Shown here one piece after another: positions 1-9,777 of a DNA stretch of 64,000 bases. The position numbers were made by a program, and so were the translations under genes. Positions within the stretch are counted from its first letter, which is position 1, and every line of letters starts with the position of its first letter. The notes beneath the pieces were generated by a model. The model worked only from the letters and a program-made list of their open reading frames with translations. It was not told the DNA's origin and did not search any database. Source of the DNA: Advenella mimigardefordensis DPN7 (GTDB taxonomy: Bacteria > Pseudomonadota > Gammaproteobacteria > Burkholderiales > Burkholderiaceae_B); contig NZ_CP003915.1 in NCBI RefSeq assembly GCF_000521505.1, positions 4,588,001 through 4,652,000 of the forward strand, given 5' to 3'.

Positions 1-33
1 ATCCCTGATCTCAAGAATTGGGGTGTCTGCCAT
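1..33 (-). CDS. livF: LivF-type ABC transporter ATPase (5' end only)
   Basis: Only the first eleven codons are in the window (MADTPILEIRD on the minus strand). The ATG lies two bases after the livG stop codon, so this is the next gene of the same operon. The second ATPase of branched-chain amino acid (HAAT) importers is normally encoded here, and the N-terminus fits its usual start. The assignment rests mainly on position. Confidence 0.7.
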   Translation of the reverse strand, partial: MADTPILEIRD

Positions 34-35
34 GC

Positions 36-860
36 TTAGTCCTCCACTTCGGTGCCCAGATAGGCAGCGATCACCACGTCGGAATTGCGAATGTGTTCCG
101 GGGTGCCGGCGTCAATCACCTTACCCTGATCCATCACAATAATATGTTCGGAAATGTCCATGACCAGACCCATGTCGTGCTCAATCAGCAACACGGTCAC
201 ATCATGTTCGCTGCGCAGCTTGCGTATCAGCGCTGACAGTTCCCGGGTTTCACGCGGGTTCAGGCCGGCCGCCGGTTCATCCAGACAGATCAGCCTGGGA
301 TCCGTACACATGGCGCGGGCAATTTCCAGGCGACGCTGCCTGCCATAGGATAGTTCGCCGGCAAGCCGGTTGGCGTCTTCAGACAAATTAACGATCTCCA
401 GCCACTCAAAAGCGCGGGCCAGGCTGGCCTCTTCCCTGTCGGAAAAGTCCGGGGTAACCAGCAGCCCGGAGAACAGATTCCGGTTCTGCTTGCGGTGCTG
501 AGCTACCAGCAGGTTTTCCAGCACAGTCATATCCTTGAACAGACGGATATTCTGGAAGGTGCGGGCAATACCGGCACGGGCGACCAGATAGGAACCACCG
601 GTGATCTTGCGGCGCAGCAGATTGCCAATCTCCACTTGCCCTTCGGGCTGGTTCAGACAGATCAGCCCCTCCGACACCATGTAAAAACCGGTAATGCAGT
701 TAAAAACGGTGGTCTTGCCGGCCCCGTTGGGTCCGATCAGCGCGGTAATTGATCCCCTGCGCACATCGAAACTGACATCATTGTTGGCAATAATGCCGCC
801 GAATCGACGCGTCAGATGCTGAACCGACAGTATGGCGTCCTGTTTCATGTCCTGTGCCAT
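36..860 (-). CDS. livG: Branched-chain amino acid ABC transporter ATP-binding protein LivG
   Basis: Cytoplasmic ATPase of a LIV-type amino acid importer. The 274-residue protein has Walker A GPNGAGKTT (residues 43-51), an ABC signature LSYGR (171-175), Walker B LICLDEP (191-197) and the switch His near 229. The long insert between Walker A and the signature, and the NPRETRELSALI stretch after Walker B, are typical of LivG rather than LivF. Its ATG overlaps the livM stop by one base (TAATG), which implies translational coupling. Substrate is inferred from the family; LIV systems also carry other amino acids, amides or urea. Confidence 0.93.
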   Translation of the reverse strand: MAQDMKQDAILSVQHLTRRFGGIIANNDVSFDVRRGSITALIGPNGAGKTTVFNCITGFYMVSEGLICLNQPEGQVEIGNLLRRKITGGSYLVARAGIARTFQNIRLFKDMTVLENLLVAQHRKQNRNLFSGLLVTPDFSDREEASLARAFEWLEIVNLSEDANRLAGELSYGRQRRLEIARAMCTDPRLICLDEPAAGLNPRETRELSALIRKLRSEHDVTVLLIEHDMGLVMDISEHIIVMDQGKVIDAGTPEHIRNSDVVIAAYLGTEVED

Positions 861-2347
861 TATGCCACCTCGCTTTTTCTGAATACGGAACGTTTCGGCC
901 GCAGCAAACCATTAGGCCGCCAGATCATCATCAGAATCATGAGCAGACCGAAAAGCAGTACCCGATAGCCGGCAAATTCACGCAGAAACTCAGGCAGCAG
1001 CGTCAGTGTAAACGCAGCAATGATCACGCCGATAGAAGACCCCATTCCGCCTAACACCACGATCGACAGAATCAGGACTGACTCAAAGAAATTGAACGAT
1101 TGCGGACTGATAAAACCCTGTGCCGTGGCAAAAAACACACCGGCCAGACCACCAATCATCGCCCCCAGCATGAAAGCAGACAGTTTGACCGTCACGTGGT
1201 TGATGCCCAGCGAACGGCAGGCAATTTCATCTTCACGCAAGGCTTCCCATGAGCGGCCGATGGGCATGACGCGCAACTGGGTAAAAAAACGCAAGGCAAT
1301 CATGCTGATCACGAACAACAACAGATAGACAAAGAGATAGCGGTAATCGCTGTTGTATGGCAGGCCAAGAAACTCGTGAAATGGCACCACATCCCCGCGC
1401 GCCCGGCGTACAAATTCCAGATTGAAAATGGTTGGCGCAGGCACCGAGGCGCCATTGGGGCCGCCAGTGAAACTGATCCAGTTCACCAGAACCAGGCGGA
1501 TAATTTCCCCGAAACCCAGCGTCACAATGGCCAGATAATCGCCGTGCATCTTGAGCACCGGGAATCCCAGCAGACCGCCGCAGAGTGCAGCCAGCAGGGG
1601 CGCGAGAAACAGCGCCGTCCAGAACCCGATACCCAGATATTCCGCACCCAGCGCAAGAAAATACGCGCCAACTGCATAAAACGCCACAAAGCCCAGATCC
1701 AGCAGACCGGCCAGACCCACCACGATATTTAAGCCCAGCCCCAGCAGGACATAGACCATGGCCAGGGTCAGGTTATTGATCCAGCTTTTACCGAACCAGC
1801 CGAAATAGAAGAACACCAGTGGCAACAGCAACCCCACCAGGAACAACACCGGCAGCGCGCCTTTCCATGGATGCTTCTTGCCGCGGCGCTTGGGAATCCG
1901 CACGCCCATGGCAATCATGATAAACAGCACAACCAGCACCAGCGCAATACCGGCGCCCCGGTAAATAATGCCAGACAGGCCCAGCACCAGAAACAGCACC
2001 ATCAGGCCACCGCCCCACAGCACCACACGGAGCAGACGTTTGCCACCGTCGGCGTATTCATCTTCTACCTCAACACCATGTTCGGTCTTGATGAAGTTCT
2101 GAATGAAATTCTGCCCGGTCTGCGTCTGTGCGCCCACCGATACGAAAAAACGCACGAACGCGACAATCAGGCCAATAGCCAGACCGTTCAGAAAGAACGG
2201 ACTGCGGAACCAGTCCAGCGTGAAAGAATATTGCTTGAGCACGAAGTTGGTAATCGGACTGAATACCAGCATGGTCAGAATACCTGCCACGACAGCGTCG
2301 CGCAGCGAATGACCAAAGTCAATGGTTGAGGTTTGTGAGGTACTCAT
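860..2347 (-). CDS. livM: Branched-chain amino acid ABC transporter permease LivM (long form)
   Basis: Inner-membrane permease. The conserved core begins near residue 180 and holds the family stretches [19 protein letters not shown] and [19 protein letters not shown]. At 495 residues it is longer than most LivM proteins. The first about 170 residues add roughly four extra hydrophobic segments separated by a charged loop (residues about 90-108) and a basic patch ([11 protein letters not shown]). Start ATG follows a GGAG ribosome site and overlaps the livH stop as TAATG. It should pair with LivH to form the channel energised by LivG/LivF. Confidence 0.92.
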   Translation of the reverse strand: MSTSQTSTIDFGHSLRDAVVAGILTMLVFSPITNFVLKQYSFTLDWFRSPFFLNGLAIGLIVAFVRFFVSVGAQTQTGQNFIQNFIKTEHGVEVEDEYADGGKRLLRVVLWGGGLMVLFLVLGLSGIIYRGAGIALVLVVLFIMIAMGVRIPKRRGKKHPWKGALPVLFLVGLLLPLVFFYFGWFGKSWINNLTLAMVYVLLGLGLNIVVGLAGLLDLGFVAFYAVGAYFLALGAEYLGIGFWTALFLAPLLAALCGGLLGFPVLKMHGDYLAIVTLGFGEIIRLVLVNWISFTGGPNGASVPAPTIFNLEFVRRARGDVVPFHEFLGLPYNSDYRYLFVYLLLFVISMIALRFFTQLRVMPIGRSWEALREDEIACRSLGINHVTVKLSAFMLGAMIGGLAGVFFATAQGFISPQSFNFFESVLILSIVVLGGMGSSIGVIIAAFTLTLLPEFLREFAGYRVLLFGLLMILMMIWRPNGLLRPKRSVFRKSEVA

Positions 2348-3264
2348 TACACTTTCTCCACGGCAGGCCGGCCCAGCAGGCCACTCGGTTTGAAAATCAG
2401 CACCAGCACCAACACGCTGAACGAGAACACATCCTTATAGTCGCTGCTTACGAAACCGGCGAACAGGGATTCAAGCACGCCCAGGATCAGGCCGCCCAGC
2501 ATTGCACCTGGCAATGAACCGATGCCCCCCAGCACGGCGGCGCTGAAGGCCTTGATGCCCAGAATAAAGCCGATATGAAAATCAAAAGAGCCGTAGTTGA
2601 AGGTGACCAGCTCGCCGGCAACCGCCGCCATCACGGAGCCGATTACAAATACAGTTGAAATAATTCTGGTGGTGTTGATACCCAGGATCGTGGCCATCTT
2701 GCGGTCCTGTTCCACCGCCCGGCATTGCCTGCCCAGACTGGTTTTCTGAATCACCCAGGTAAGGATCATCATGGCAATGAAACTCACGAGCACAATCAGC
2801 AAATCGATATAGCGAATCTGGAAGAAGCCGGTATCTGACCCGATGGTAAAGCCACCCTGTATAACCGAAGGCACGCCCTGTACATAGGGCCCCTGGCTGA
2901 CCTGCACATAGTTTTGCAGCAACAGCGAAACCCCGATCGCCGTAATCAGCGGCGCCAGCCGGTTGGTGGTACGCAATGGTCGGTACACGGTGCGTTCAAT
3001 ATACCAGCCATACAGGCCGGTAATAAACATCGTGACCATGAGGGTAAGCAGCAAGGACAGCGCCAGCGAATCTATGCCAAGAAATGTGAATACGGCAAAT
3101 GCAATTGCAGTGATATAGGCACTGATCATATAGATTTCGCCATGGGCGAAGTTGATCATGCCGATAATGCCATAAACCATGGTGTAGCCAATTGCAATCA
3201 AACCGTAGATGGCGCCCAGCGTGACGCCATTTACCAATTGCTGGCCCAGAATATACCAATCCAT
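2347..3264 (-). CDS. livH: Branched-chain amino acid ABC transporter permease LivH
   Basis: Inner-membrane permease of 305 residues, the usual LivH length. It begins with the characteristic [20 protein letters not shown] and [15 protein letters not shown] stretches and ends with [21 protein letters not shown], both standard for the family. It lies between livK (separated by 129 bp containing a hairpin) and livM (1-base overlap), so the four downstream transporter genes form a tightly coupled unit below the binding-protein gene. Confidence 0.95.
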   Translation of the reverse strand: MDWYILGQQLVNGVTLGAIYGLIAIGYTMVYGIIGMINFAHGEIYMISAYITAIAFAVFTFLGIDSLALSLLLTLMVTMFITGLYGWYIERTVYRPLRTTNRLAPLITAIGVSLLLQNYVQVSQGPYVQGVPSVIQGGFTIGSDTGFFQIRYIDLLIVLVSFIAMMILTWVIQKTSLGRQCRAVEQDRKMATILGINTTRIISTVFVIGSVMAAVAGELVTFNYGSFDFHIGFILGIKAFSAAVLGGIGSLPGAMLGGLILGVLESLFAGFVSSDYKDVFSFSVLVLVLIFKPSGLLGRPAVEKV

Positions 3265-3353
3265 GATTGTACCTTTTCAGGGTGAAGACAAAGGTCTGGT
3301 GTTTTGCGAAAAAACAGCCATCGCTTCCTGGAAGTGTTAAGGCGGGAAATGCA

Positions 3354-3382
3354 GACGGCGCATGGTATTGTCATGCGCCGTC
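3354..3382 (-). terminator. Perfect 11-bp hairpin between livK and livH
   Basis: GACGGCGCATG and its exact reverse complement flank a 7-base loop. No run of T follows on the minus strand, so it is unlikely to be a strong intrinsic terminator. Hairpins between a binding-protein gene and its permease genes commonly protect the upstream message from 3' decay or lower downstream expression; that role is inferred here. Confidence 0.6.
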
Positions 3383-3393
3383 CCGTTCAGACT

Positions 3394-4521
3394 CTACTGT
3401 TTGTACTCTACGTACTTGCCTTCTTTATCCCAGACGTACAGCACGAAGTCATTGGATTTAAGATCGCCTTTCTCGTCCCAGCCTTTGTTGCCGGTTACGG
3501 TAGGGACAGGGTTAGCCTTGAGCCAGTCGGCCAGCTTGGTGCCATCGGTCTCGTCCTTGTTGGCAGCCAGCGCAGCAGCGACGGCCTGTACGGCAGCATA
3601 GGAATAGAGCGTGAAACCTTCGGCATCACTACCGGCCTTTTTCAGTTCTTCGACCACACTTTTGGAAGCCGGATCATTGCGAGGATCTTTCAGAAAGCTC
3701 ATGTACACGCCTTCTGCGTTCTGCACACCACCCGCCGCCGTTACGAATGCCGGATCGGCGATACCATCATCCGAGATGAACGGTGTTTTCAGACCCTGCT
3801 GACGCATTTGCTTGACCAGCACACCGGCTTCAGCATACAGACCACCGAAGAAAACGGCATCGACGTTGGCACCCTTGATTTTAGTAACCAGCGCGTTGTA
3901 GTCGCGTTCACCGCGTGTCACACCGTCTTCGAGCACGACTTCAATGCCCAGTTCCTTGGCCGCATCGCGCGTGGCATTGGCCAGACCCACGCCGTAGGTG
4001 TCTTTGTCATTGATGATCGCCGCGCGCTTAACTTTGAGCACATCCTTCATGAATTTTGCATCCACTTCACCCTGCTGGTCATCGCGTCCGCAGGTACGCA
4101 GAATCGTTGACAGATCACGTTCGGTGACTTTGGGGTTGGTAGAAGCGGGGGTAATGTTCAGAATATTGGCTTCGTCGTAAATTTCGGAAGCGGGGATGGT
4201 GCTGGAAGAGCAGAAGTGACCAATCACTGCGGTCACTTTTTCCTGATCAACCAGGCGATTGGCAGCGGCGACCGCCTGCTTGGGATCACATGCGTCATCG
4301 GCCGTGACCAGTTTAAGTTGCTTGCCGTTCACACCGCCCTTGGCATTGATCGCGTCAATGGCTGCCTGTGCGCCTGTCTGCAATTGCTTGCCGAAAGCCG
4401 CACTGCCCCCTGTCATGGGTGCTCCCAGGCCGATTTTGATTTCATCTGCAGCCAGCGCCGGCGTGCCGAAGGCAGCAGTAAGGGCGGTTGCAATCAATAC
4501 GTTCTTCAACACTTTATTCAT
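3394..4521 (-). CDS. livK: Branched-chain amino acid ABC transporter substrate-binding protein LivK
   Basis: Periplasmic type 1 solute-binding protein of 375 residues. The start at 4521 is chosen because AGGAG precedes it and translation begins with a good Sec signal peptide (MNKVLKNVLIATALTAAFG, predicted cleavage after ALA near residue 24). The mature part starts DEIKIGLGAPMTGGSAAFGK and has the Cys pair (DACDPK...GHFCSS) typical of LivJ/LivK. It is first in the transporter operon. The exact ligand cannot be read from sequence, but Leu/Ile/Val-type specificity is likely. Confidence 0.93.
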   Translation of the reverse strand: MNKVLKNVLIATALTAAFGTPALAADEIKIGLGAPMTGGSAAFGKQLQTGAQAAIDAINAKGGVNGKQLKLVTADDACDPKQAVAAANRLVDQEKVTAVIGHFCSSSTIPASEIYDEANILNITPASTNPKVTERDLSTILRTCGRDDQQGEVDAKFMKDVLKVKRAAIINDKDTYGVGLANATRDAAKELGIEVVLEDGVTRGERDYNALVTKIKGANVDAVFFGGLYAEAGVLVKQMRQQGLKTPFISDDGIADPAFVTAAGGVQNAEGVYMSFLKDPRNDPASKSVVEELKKAGSDAEGFTLYSYAAVQAVAAALAANKDETDGTKLADWLKANPVPTVTGNKGWDEKGDLKSNDFVLYVWDKEGKYVEYKQ

Positions 4522-4688
4522 GCTTTTCTCCTGATTGACGAGCATGGGTTCCGCACAGGGCAAAACCGTTTATGTAATGCGACAGGCCCCACGCCAGCCA
4601 CACGGCTTACCACCAGTTACTACAAACTTGCACTACACCAACAATTTGCATGACACCGCGAAGGTGTACTGTACTACTCTCTCTTTAT

Positions 4689-5867
4689 CTACCACACATT
4701 CTGCTCAACGATGGGCTGATTGTTCAAGACACGTTCCCAGCTCATGCGCGAGAGATCAAGACTGCGATACGTTCCAAACTCAATCAGTTCGGCCAGCCCG
4801 CGTCCAACAGCGGGTGATTGTTGCATACCATGTCCGCTGAAACCATTAGCGTAAACCATATTTTCTACCGCCGGGTGATAGCCCAGAATCACATTCTGGT
4901 CGAAGGTGTTGTAGTCGTAATGACCCGCCCACGCATGCTCGCAGCGCAAGGCTTCGAAGGCCGGCACACGTGCAGCCAGAATCGGCCACAGCAGTTCATC
5001 AAACAGCTCGTGCTGAACGTCATAATCGAAACATTCGGGGTCCTGTTCCGGCGGTGGCTGAATACCACCGATAAAGCCTTCACCCTCCGGATGAAAATAG
5101 GCGCCGGTCGGATCAATCACCATCGGACAGTCAGCAATTTTTTCGGGGCAGGTGAAATAGAAAACACAGCGCTTGCGCGACTCTTGCGGCAACACCACAC
5201 CAACCTGGGCCGATAACGCCGCCGCACCGGTCCCTGCCGCATTGACCAGCGTTCCGCAGGTAATGTCCCGGCCACTTCTGAGCGTCACGCCGGTAACCGT
5301 TCTGTCGTTTTTATTGATAGCCACGACTTCATCTTCAATATAGGTCACGCCCTGAGCGATGGCCTTGCGGCGAAAGGCGCGCATCATGCCGTAGGCATCG
5401 AGCCAGCCTTCGCCGGTCACGCCGTAGGAGCCCAGTGCCAAATCATCCACATTCAGCCATGGCCACGCCGTTTGCAACTGGGCAGGCGTTTTCAAAACGA
5501 TATTGGCCCCAAGGCTTCGCTGCAGCGCATTATTTTCACGCATGACTGCCTCGCCCCCGGGCGTGGAGAGAAACAGGTAGCCCTTTTCCTGAAAACCCAC
5601 ATCCGGACGGTCGCCATCAACGGCCAGTGTGTCGCCGAAGTGGCGCAGGAATTCGGTACCAAATTGCGAGAGCTGAATATTTTCCGGTGTTGAAAACTGA
5701 TGCCTGATAGAAGCGGCGGACAAGGCCGTTGCGCACTTCTGATAACTGGCATCTTTTTCAATAACCAGAATGGAACCGTTGAAGGAAGCGGATGCACTGA
5801 GGAAATAGGCAAGCGAACTGCCTGTAGCTGCACCACCAACGATCACGACATCAAACCTGCTATTCAC
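4689..5867 (-). CDS. FAD-dependent oxidoreductase (D-amino-acid/sarcosine oxidase family)
   Basis: Flavoenzyme of 392 residues in the DAO fold. The N-terminus FDVVIVGGAATGSSLAYFL is the dinucleotide-binding beta-alpha-beta motif, with a conserved VNAAGTGAAALS segment mid-protein and the C-terminal NGFSGHGMQQSPAVGRGLAE motif that closes the FAD site. The start codon is GTG, preceded by GGAA about 11 bases upstream. It lies 167 bp upstream of livK on the same strand, so it may oxidise an amine or imino acid taken up by that transporter. The substrate is not identifiable. Confidence 0.85.
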   Translation of the reverse strand: MNSRFDVVIVGGAATGSSLAYFLSASASFNGSILVIEKDASYQKCATALSAASIRHQFSTPENIQLSQFGTEFLRHFGDTLAVDGDRPDVGFQEKGYLFLSTPGGEAVMRENNALQRSLGANIVLKTPAQLQTAWPWLNVDDLALGSYGVTGEGWLDAYGMMRAFRRKAIAQGVTYIEDEVVAINKNDRTVTGVTLRSGRDITCGTLVNAAGTGAAALSAQVGVVLPQESRKRCVFYFTCPEKIADCPMVIDPTGAYFHPEGEGFIGGIQPPPEQDPECFDYDVQHELFDELLWPILAARVPAFEALRCEHAWAGHYDYNTFDQNVILGYHPAVENMVYANGFSGHGMQQSPAVGRGLAELIEFGTYRSLDLSRMSWERVLNNQPIVEQNVW

Positions 5868-5889
5868 GCTGAATTTTTCCGCAAGAAGT

Positions 5890-6060
5890 TAAGACATGTA
5901 TCTAAATTCTCATAAGAAAAAAAATTCGTCAATAATTTTTTTAAATTTAAACGTAAATTTTTAAAAGTTATTTTTTGTCGTTATAAATCAATTAGTTATA
6001 ATCTATAAAAATTGATAAAATCCTATGGAAAACCCTTATGGAATAATAATTCCAACAGGA
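5890..6060. promoter_or_regulatory. Extremely AT-rich upstream region of the FAD oxidoreductase gene
   Basis: About 170 bp is dominated by A/T runs (for example AATTTTTTTAAATTTAAACG), unlike the GC-rich surroundings. It sits upstream of the minus-strand oxidoreductase gene and downstream of the transglutaminase gene. It includes a small inverted repeat GGAAT-AATA-ATTCC at 6040-6053. It probably holds the promoter and could bind a nucleoid protein; no single promoter can be fixed because many hexamers fit. Confidence 0.55.
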
Positions 6061-6094
6061 AATTTGCAATTATCACAATTGAAATAGAAGATGA

Positions 6095-6997
6095 TCAGCG
6101 CGCAATTTCACTTTCCGGCATCACTGTGACGGAGGTTTTCAGACCATGTGCACTGCTTCCGTACATCATGCCCCGAATTGGTGATACATCGGAAAAGTCG
6201 CGACCCCAGCACAGCGTGATATGCTCCTGGTCTGGAAATACATTATTGGTGGGGTCGGAATCCACCCAGCCATGTCCTGGAATATACACAGACACCCAGG
6301 CATGCGAAGCATCAGCGCCAATCAGCCGGGGCTGGCCGGCCGGCGGATGAGTCAGCAGATAGCCGCTCACATAACGCACCGCCAGGCCGATAGCGCGCAG
6401 GCAGGAAATCATGAAATGCGCAAAGTCCTGACAAACGCCACGACGCTTCTGGAAGACTTCGAGCACAGGCGTGGCGATGGTAGTGGCCTGAGGGTCAAAA
6501 ACAAATTCATTAAAGATGCGCGCCTGCAAAGCCTCCACCGCAGCCAGCACCGGCATGCCGGGACGAATCGCCTGTCGCGCCCACTGTTCAATGACGGGTA
6601 GCAGCCGGATATGATTCGATTCAAAACGAAACTGCGTGGCTTCAAAATCGTAGGGCATAAACGTTTTGCCCGCCGTATAGCGCAAATGGCTCACCACCTC
6701 TTCCCAGGGCGGCGTATGGGCACTGTCGGGTAGCTGGCGACGACTCAGACTCACCACCGAATGGGCGCGCACCGCCAGGCTGGTGTGATCGCCCATCAGG
6801 GTGAAATACTGCAGCGGATTGCCAAAGCAATCGAGCAGAAAATCAATCCGGTCCGGTCTCGGATCGATGGTGATGGTATGCGATTCGGGCGTCTGCCAGG
6901 GCAGAACGCGCGGCGACAGTCGCAGGATCTGGCGCGACTGGGTTACCGGCGTATGGTAATCATATTCGGTGTCATGCTGAATGTGATAAGTCACCAT
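6095..6997 (-). CDS. Transglutaminase-like cysteine protease-fold protein
   Basis: 300-residue cytoplasmic protein with no signal peptide. Residues 1-90 match the transglutaminase N-terminal beta domain (YHIQHDTEYDYHTPVTQSRQ). The papain-like core carries a visible catalytic triad: Cys189 in RRGVCQDFAH, His232 in ADASHAWVSV and Asp248 in GWVDSDPTNN. Its ATG overlaps the stop of the upstream ATP-grasp/alpha-E gene (TAATG). In bacteria this family regularly travels with circularly permuted ATP-grasp and alpha-E genes and is thought to process or cross-link a peptide product; substrate unknown. Confidence 0.9.
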   Translation of the reverse strand: MVTYHIQHDTEYDYHTPVTQSRQILRLSPRVLPWQTPESHTITIDPRPDRIDFLLDCFGNPLQYFTLMGDHTSLAVRAHSVVSLSRRQLPDSAHTPPWEEVVSHLRYTAGKTFMPYDFEATQFRFESNHIRLLPVIEQWARQAIRPGMPVLAAVEALQARIFNEFVFDPQATTIATPVLEVFQKRRGVCQDFAHFMISCLRAIGLAVRYVSGYLLTHPPAGQPRLIGADASHAWVSVYIPGHGWVDSDPTNNVFPDQEHITLCWGRDFSDVSPIRGMMYGSSAHGLKTSVTVMPESEIAR

Positions 6998-9585
6998 TAC
7001 AGGAACTCCTTGTTCACCGCCTCAAGACCGGTATCGCTGGTAATGGTCTCGGTAACAAGAAAATACTGATGGCTGATGCTGTTGGCGTAAATGGACAGGC
7101 CGTGAGAAATATCGGCACAGATATCGGCCAGTTGCTGATATATATGCTGTGCGGCAGGCGTTCCCACGGCAAACGGCGCCAGATCAATCGCGTCCATATC
7201 GCTCAGTGCCTTTTGCAGGATCTCCCTGCTTTGCGCTTCGTGAATATTGAACGCCGCGCCATTATCCAGCAGGCTCTGGCACAGGTAACACAGCGAGTAG
7301 GGGTTGCTGCGATCGAAAACCAGCAGATACAGCACCGCCAGCATCTCTTCTTCGCGATGATAACGGGCACGATAAGTCACGATACTGTAGGCGATTTCCA
7401 GCAGGGATTCGAGCATAATGGTTTTGTCATGCTCGCTCTGCTTAAGGAAAAAGCCCAGCGTATCGCTCATGCGGCCAAGCTTTTCAATCAGGCGACCCAG
7501 CAACAGAAAACTCCAGCCTTCATCACGCGTCATCTGTTCATGTGTAAAACCGGACAGAATCGAACAACTGGCAAACAGTTCCTGCATGCGTTGTTGCACC
7601 ACAGTCAGATCCAGTTCGGCATTAGCCAGATAGGAAGGCATATAGTTAACCACCCACCACACGTCAAGCGACAGCTTTTCCCGTATATTGAATGCGCACT
7701 GGTGCAGATAATTCACATTGTTGGCCAGCGCACCGCTGAGCGACGACGGTGCCAGCGATGAACCAAGCTGATGACGAATGAAATTACTGTCATAAGTATC
7801 GTCGTCACCAATGACTTCACCCGAGGGCACCGGCAGCACATGCAGTTCCGCACCCAGTTTATAGAGCAGCGTGATCAGCGTTTCCTTCTCGGTGACGCGT
7901 TCCGTGAGGTTGCGCGTGATGGTGCGTAGCAGCAAGACCGACAGTTCGGCGCGGATGCCATAACGCCCCATCCAGAACAGATTCTCGCCAATGCGTGCCG
8001 GCGTGGTCGTATGCGCTGCCAGCAATTGGTCCAGCGTGAGCGGCCTGGCTTCAAACGCATCGGCGGCACCACGCACCCGATCCAGTGCCGGTGGCACCGT
8101 GATAACCGGCGGCGTCGCGGCACGCGCCACCCGGCAGACCCACAGGTCTTTGTTGATCTGCCGGTTGCGCGAAGACAATACCGGTGTATTGCTTTTATCT
8201 TCTACCCGTACCACACCACCCGGCATGACTCGATAGGATCCATCGTGGGTCAGGCAGGTAAAGACCCGCATGGTAAAACGCCGCATTTGCAGCTGCCTGG
8301 ACTCCAGATCAATTTCCGGAATGCGTGCCAGCGGCATCACCTCGTGCGCCACCAGCGAGCGCGGGCTCACCTGCAGCCGCTGCAACAGCGCCTCGCGCTG
8401 CGCCGGATTCAAATCAGGCACGTATTGCGGGCTGGCGCGCATGGACGAAAAACTGGACTTGAACATCAGTGAATCAAAGTGCTTGCGGGCATAGTCCAGA
8501 TTGGCTTCGTCGCCGCACCACCAGCTGCGGATAGAATCCATCAGCAGGGGTTCGCCACGCAAGTGCTGACAAATGCCGGGCAGAAACTCAAGCATGCCCG
8601 CCGATTCAAGCACGCCGGATCCCAGCGCATTGCACACCGTCACATTGCCCTTGCGGATGGCCTGCAGCAAGCCGGGAATACCGGGATAGTCGCTGCCATA
8701 CAGCTCCATCGGGTCGCATTCGCTGTCTTCCAGGCGGCGCAACACCACATGCACCCGCTGCAGGCCGCGCAGTGTCTTCAGGTACAGCAGATCGTTGCGT
8801 ACGGTCAGGTCCAGGCTTTCCGTTATCGGCACGCCCATTTGCCGGGCCAGGAAAATATGCTCGAAATACGCCGGATGTTTAGGGCCGGGGGAAAGCAGCA
8901 CCGTGACGACATTGCCATCGTCGGCCGACATGCAGGATAAGAGCGTGTGGCGTAGCGTGCGGAAATAATCGGTTTGCGGATGCACCCGCAACTGGTTGAA
9001 CAGCGCGGGCAGTGCCGTACTCATGATCTGGCGGTTCTGCAGCGCATAGCCCGCCCCCAGCGGCCCCTGTGTCCGATCCTTCAGCACCCGCCACCGCCCC
9101 TGTTCATCACGGGCAATATCAACAGCGTATACCTGCAGATGGTTGCGTTGCGTATCCAGCGCATTAATGCAAGGCCATAGAAAGCCTCGCTGCCCGAAGA
9201 TGAGCGAAGGTGGCACCAGTCCCTGCCGGATCAGTTGCTGCGGGCCGTAAATATCGCGCAGTGTGGCGTTGATCACCGCCGCTCGCTGCGTCACGGCTTG
9301 TTCAATAAACCCCCATTCCTGGGCAGAAATCACATACGGAATAACGCTGAGCGATTCCCAGGGTTCAGTGCTGCCTTCTTCGCTGTAGGCATTGTAGATG
9401 CTGCCCCGGTTCTGGATGTTTTCAGAGATATACGCCAGAAAGCCCTTGAGATCTTCAGGCGCCAGGATTCTAAGCGCCGACAGCACATAATCCCACTCGG
9501 GCGCAAGGCGTCCGGTCTGGTCTCGCAACTCGGAAAATGCGCCGTCCGGAGTGGAGCTGAGTAAGTGTTCCAGGGAAAAGTCCAT
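6997..9585 (-). CDS. Fused circularly permuted type 2 ATP-grasp / alpha-E protein
   Basis: Two-domain protein of 862 residues. The N-terminal half (about 1-500) is a circularly permuted ATP-grasp ligase with hallmarks such as GLVPPSLIFGQRGFLWPC, ILLSPGP-like VTVLLSPGPKHPAYFEH and GNVTVCNALGSGVLES. The C-terminal part (about 530-862) is an alpha-E helical domain (GENLFWMGRYGIRAEL...). The reading frame is open to 9723, but the family start MDFSLEHLL favours the ATG at 9585; no clear ribosome site precedes it, so the start is uncertain. It is a fused paralogue of the two separate genes just upstream in the same direction. Confidence 0.85.
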   Translation of the reverse strand: MDFSLEHLLSSTPDGAFSELRDQTGRLAPEWDYVLSALRILAPEDLKGFLAYISENIQNRGSIYNAYSEEGSTEPWESLSVIPYVISAQEWGFIEQAVTQRAAVINATLRDIYGPQQLIRQGLVPPSLIFGQRGFLWPCINALDTQRNHLQVYAVDIARDEQGRWRVLKDRTQGPLGAGYALQNRQIMSTALPALFNQLRVHPQTDYFRTLRHTLLSCMSADDGNVVTVLLSPGPKHPAYFEHIFLARQMGVPITESLDLTVRNDLLYLKTLRGLQRVHVVLRRLEDSECDPMELYGSDYPGIPGLLQAIRKGNVTVCNALGSGVLESAGMLEFLPGICQHLRGEPLLMDSIRSWWCGDEANLDYARKHFDSLMFKSSFSSMRASPQYVPDLNPAQREALLQRLQVSPRSLVAHEVMPLARIPEIDLESRQLQMRRFTMRVFTCLTHDGSYRVMPGGVVRVEDKSNTPVLSSRNRQINKDLWVCRVARAATPPVITVPPALDRVRGAADAFEARPLTLDQLLAAHTTTPARIGENLFWMGRYGIRAELSVLLLRTITRNLTERVTEKETLITLLYKLGAELHVLPVPSGEVIGDDDTYDSNFIRHQLGSSLAPSSLSGALANNVNYLHQCAFNIREKLSLDVWWVVNYMPSYLANAELDLTVVQQRMQELFASCSILSGFTHEQMTRDEGWSFLLLGRLIEKLGRMSDTLGFFLKQSEHDKTIMLESLLEIAYSIVTYRARYHREEEMLAVLYLLVFDRSNPYSLCYLCQSLLDNGAAFNIHEAQSREILQKALSDMDAIDLAPFAVGTPAAQHIYQQLADICADISHGLSIYANSISHQYFLVTETITSDTGLEAVNKEFL

Positions 9586-9777
9586 GCAACCATTGGGGGT
9601 GACTTTACAATGGGTTATTGTACGCAATTTCGACCACTCGCCTACCCCTGATATTGAGGATTCTGCCACAACGATGCACCGGCGCCACATCGCATACCGG
9701 CGGTAGCGAGCGACGCGCAACAACGCCCTGACTTGTGCCGGCGCACGTCAACCGCAGCCCAATGAGCGCCAGCACTG

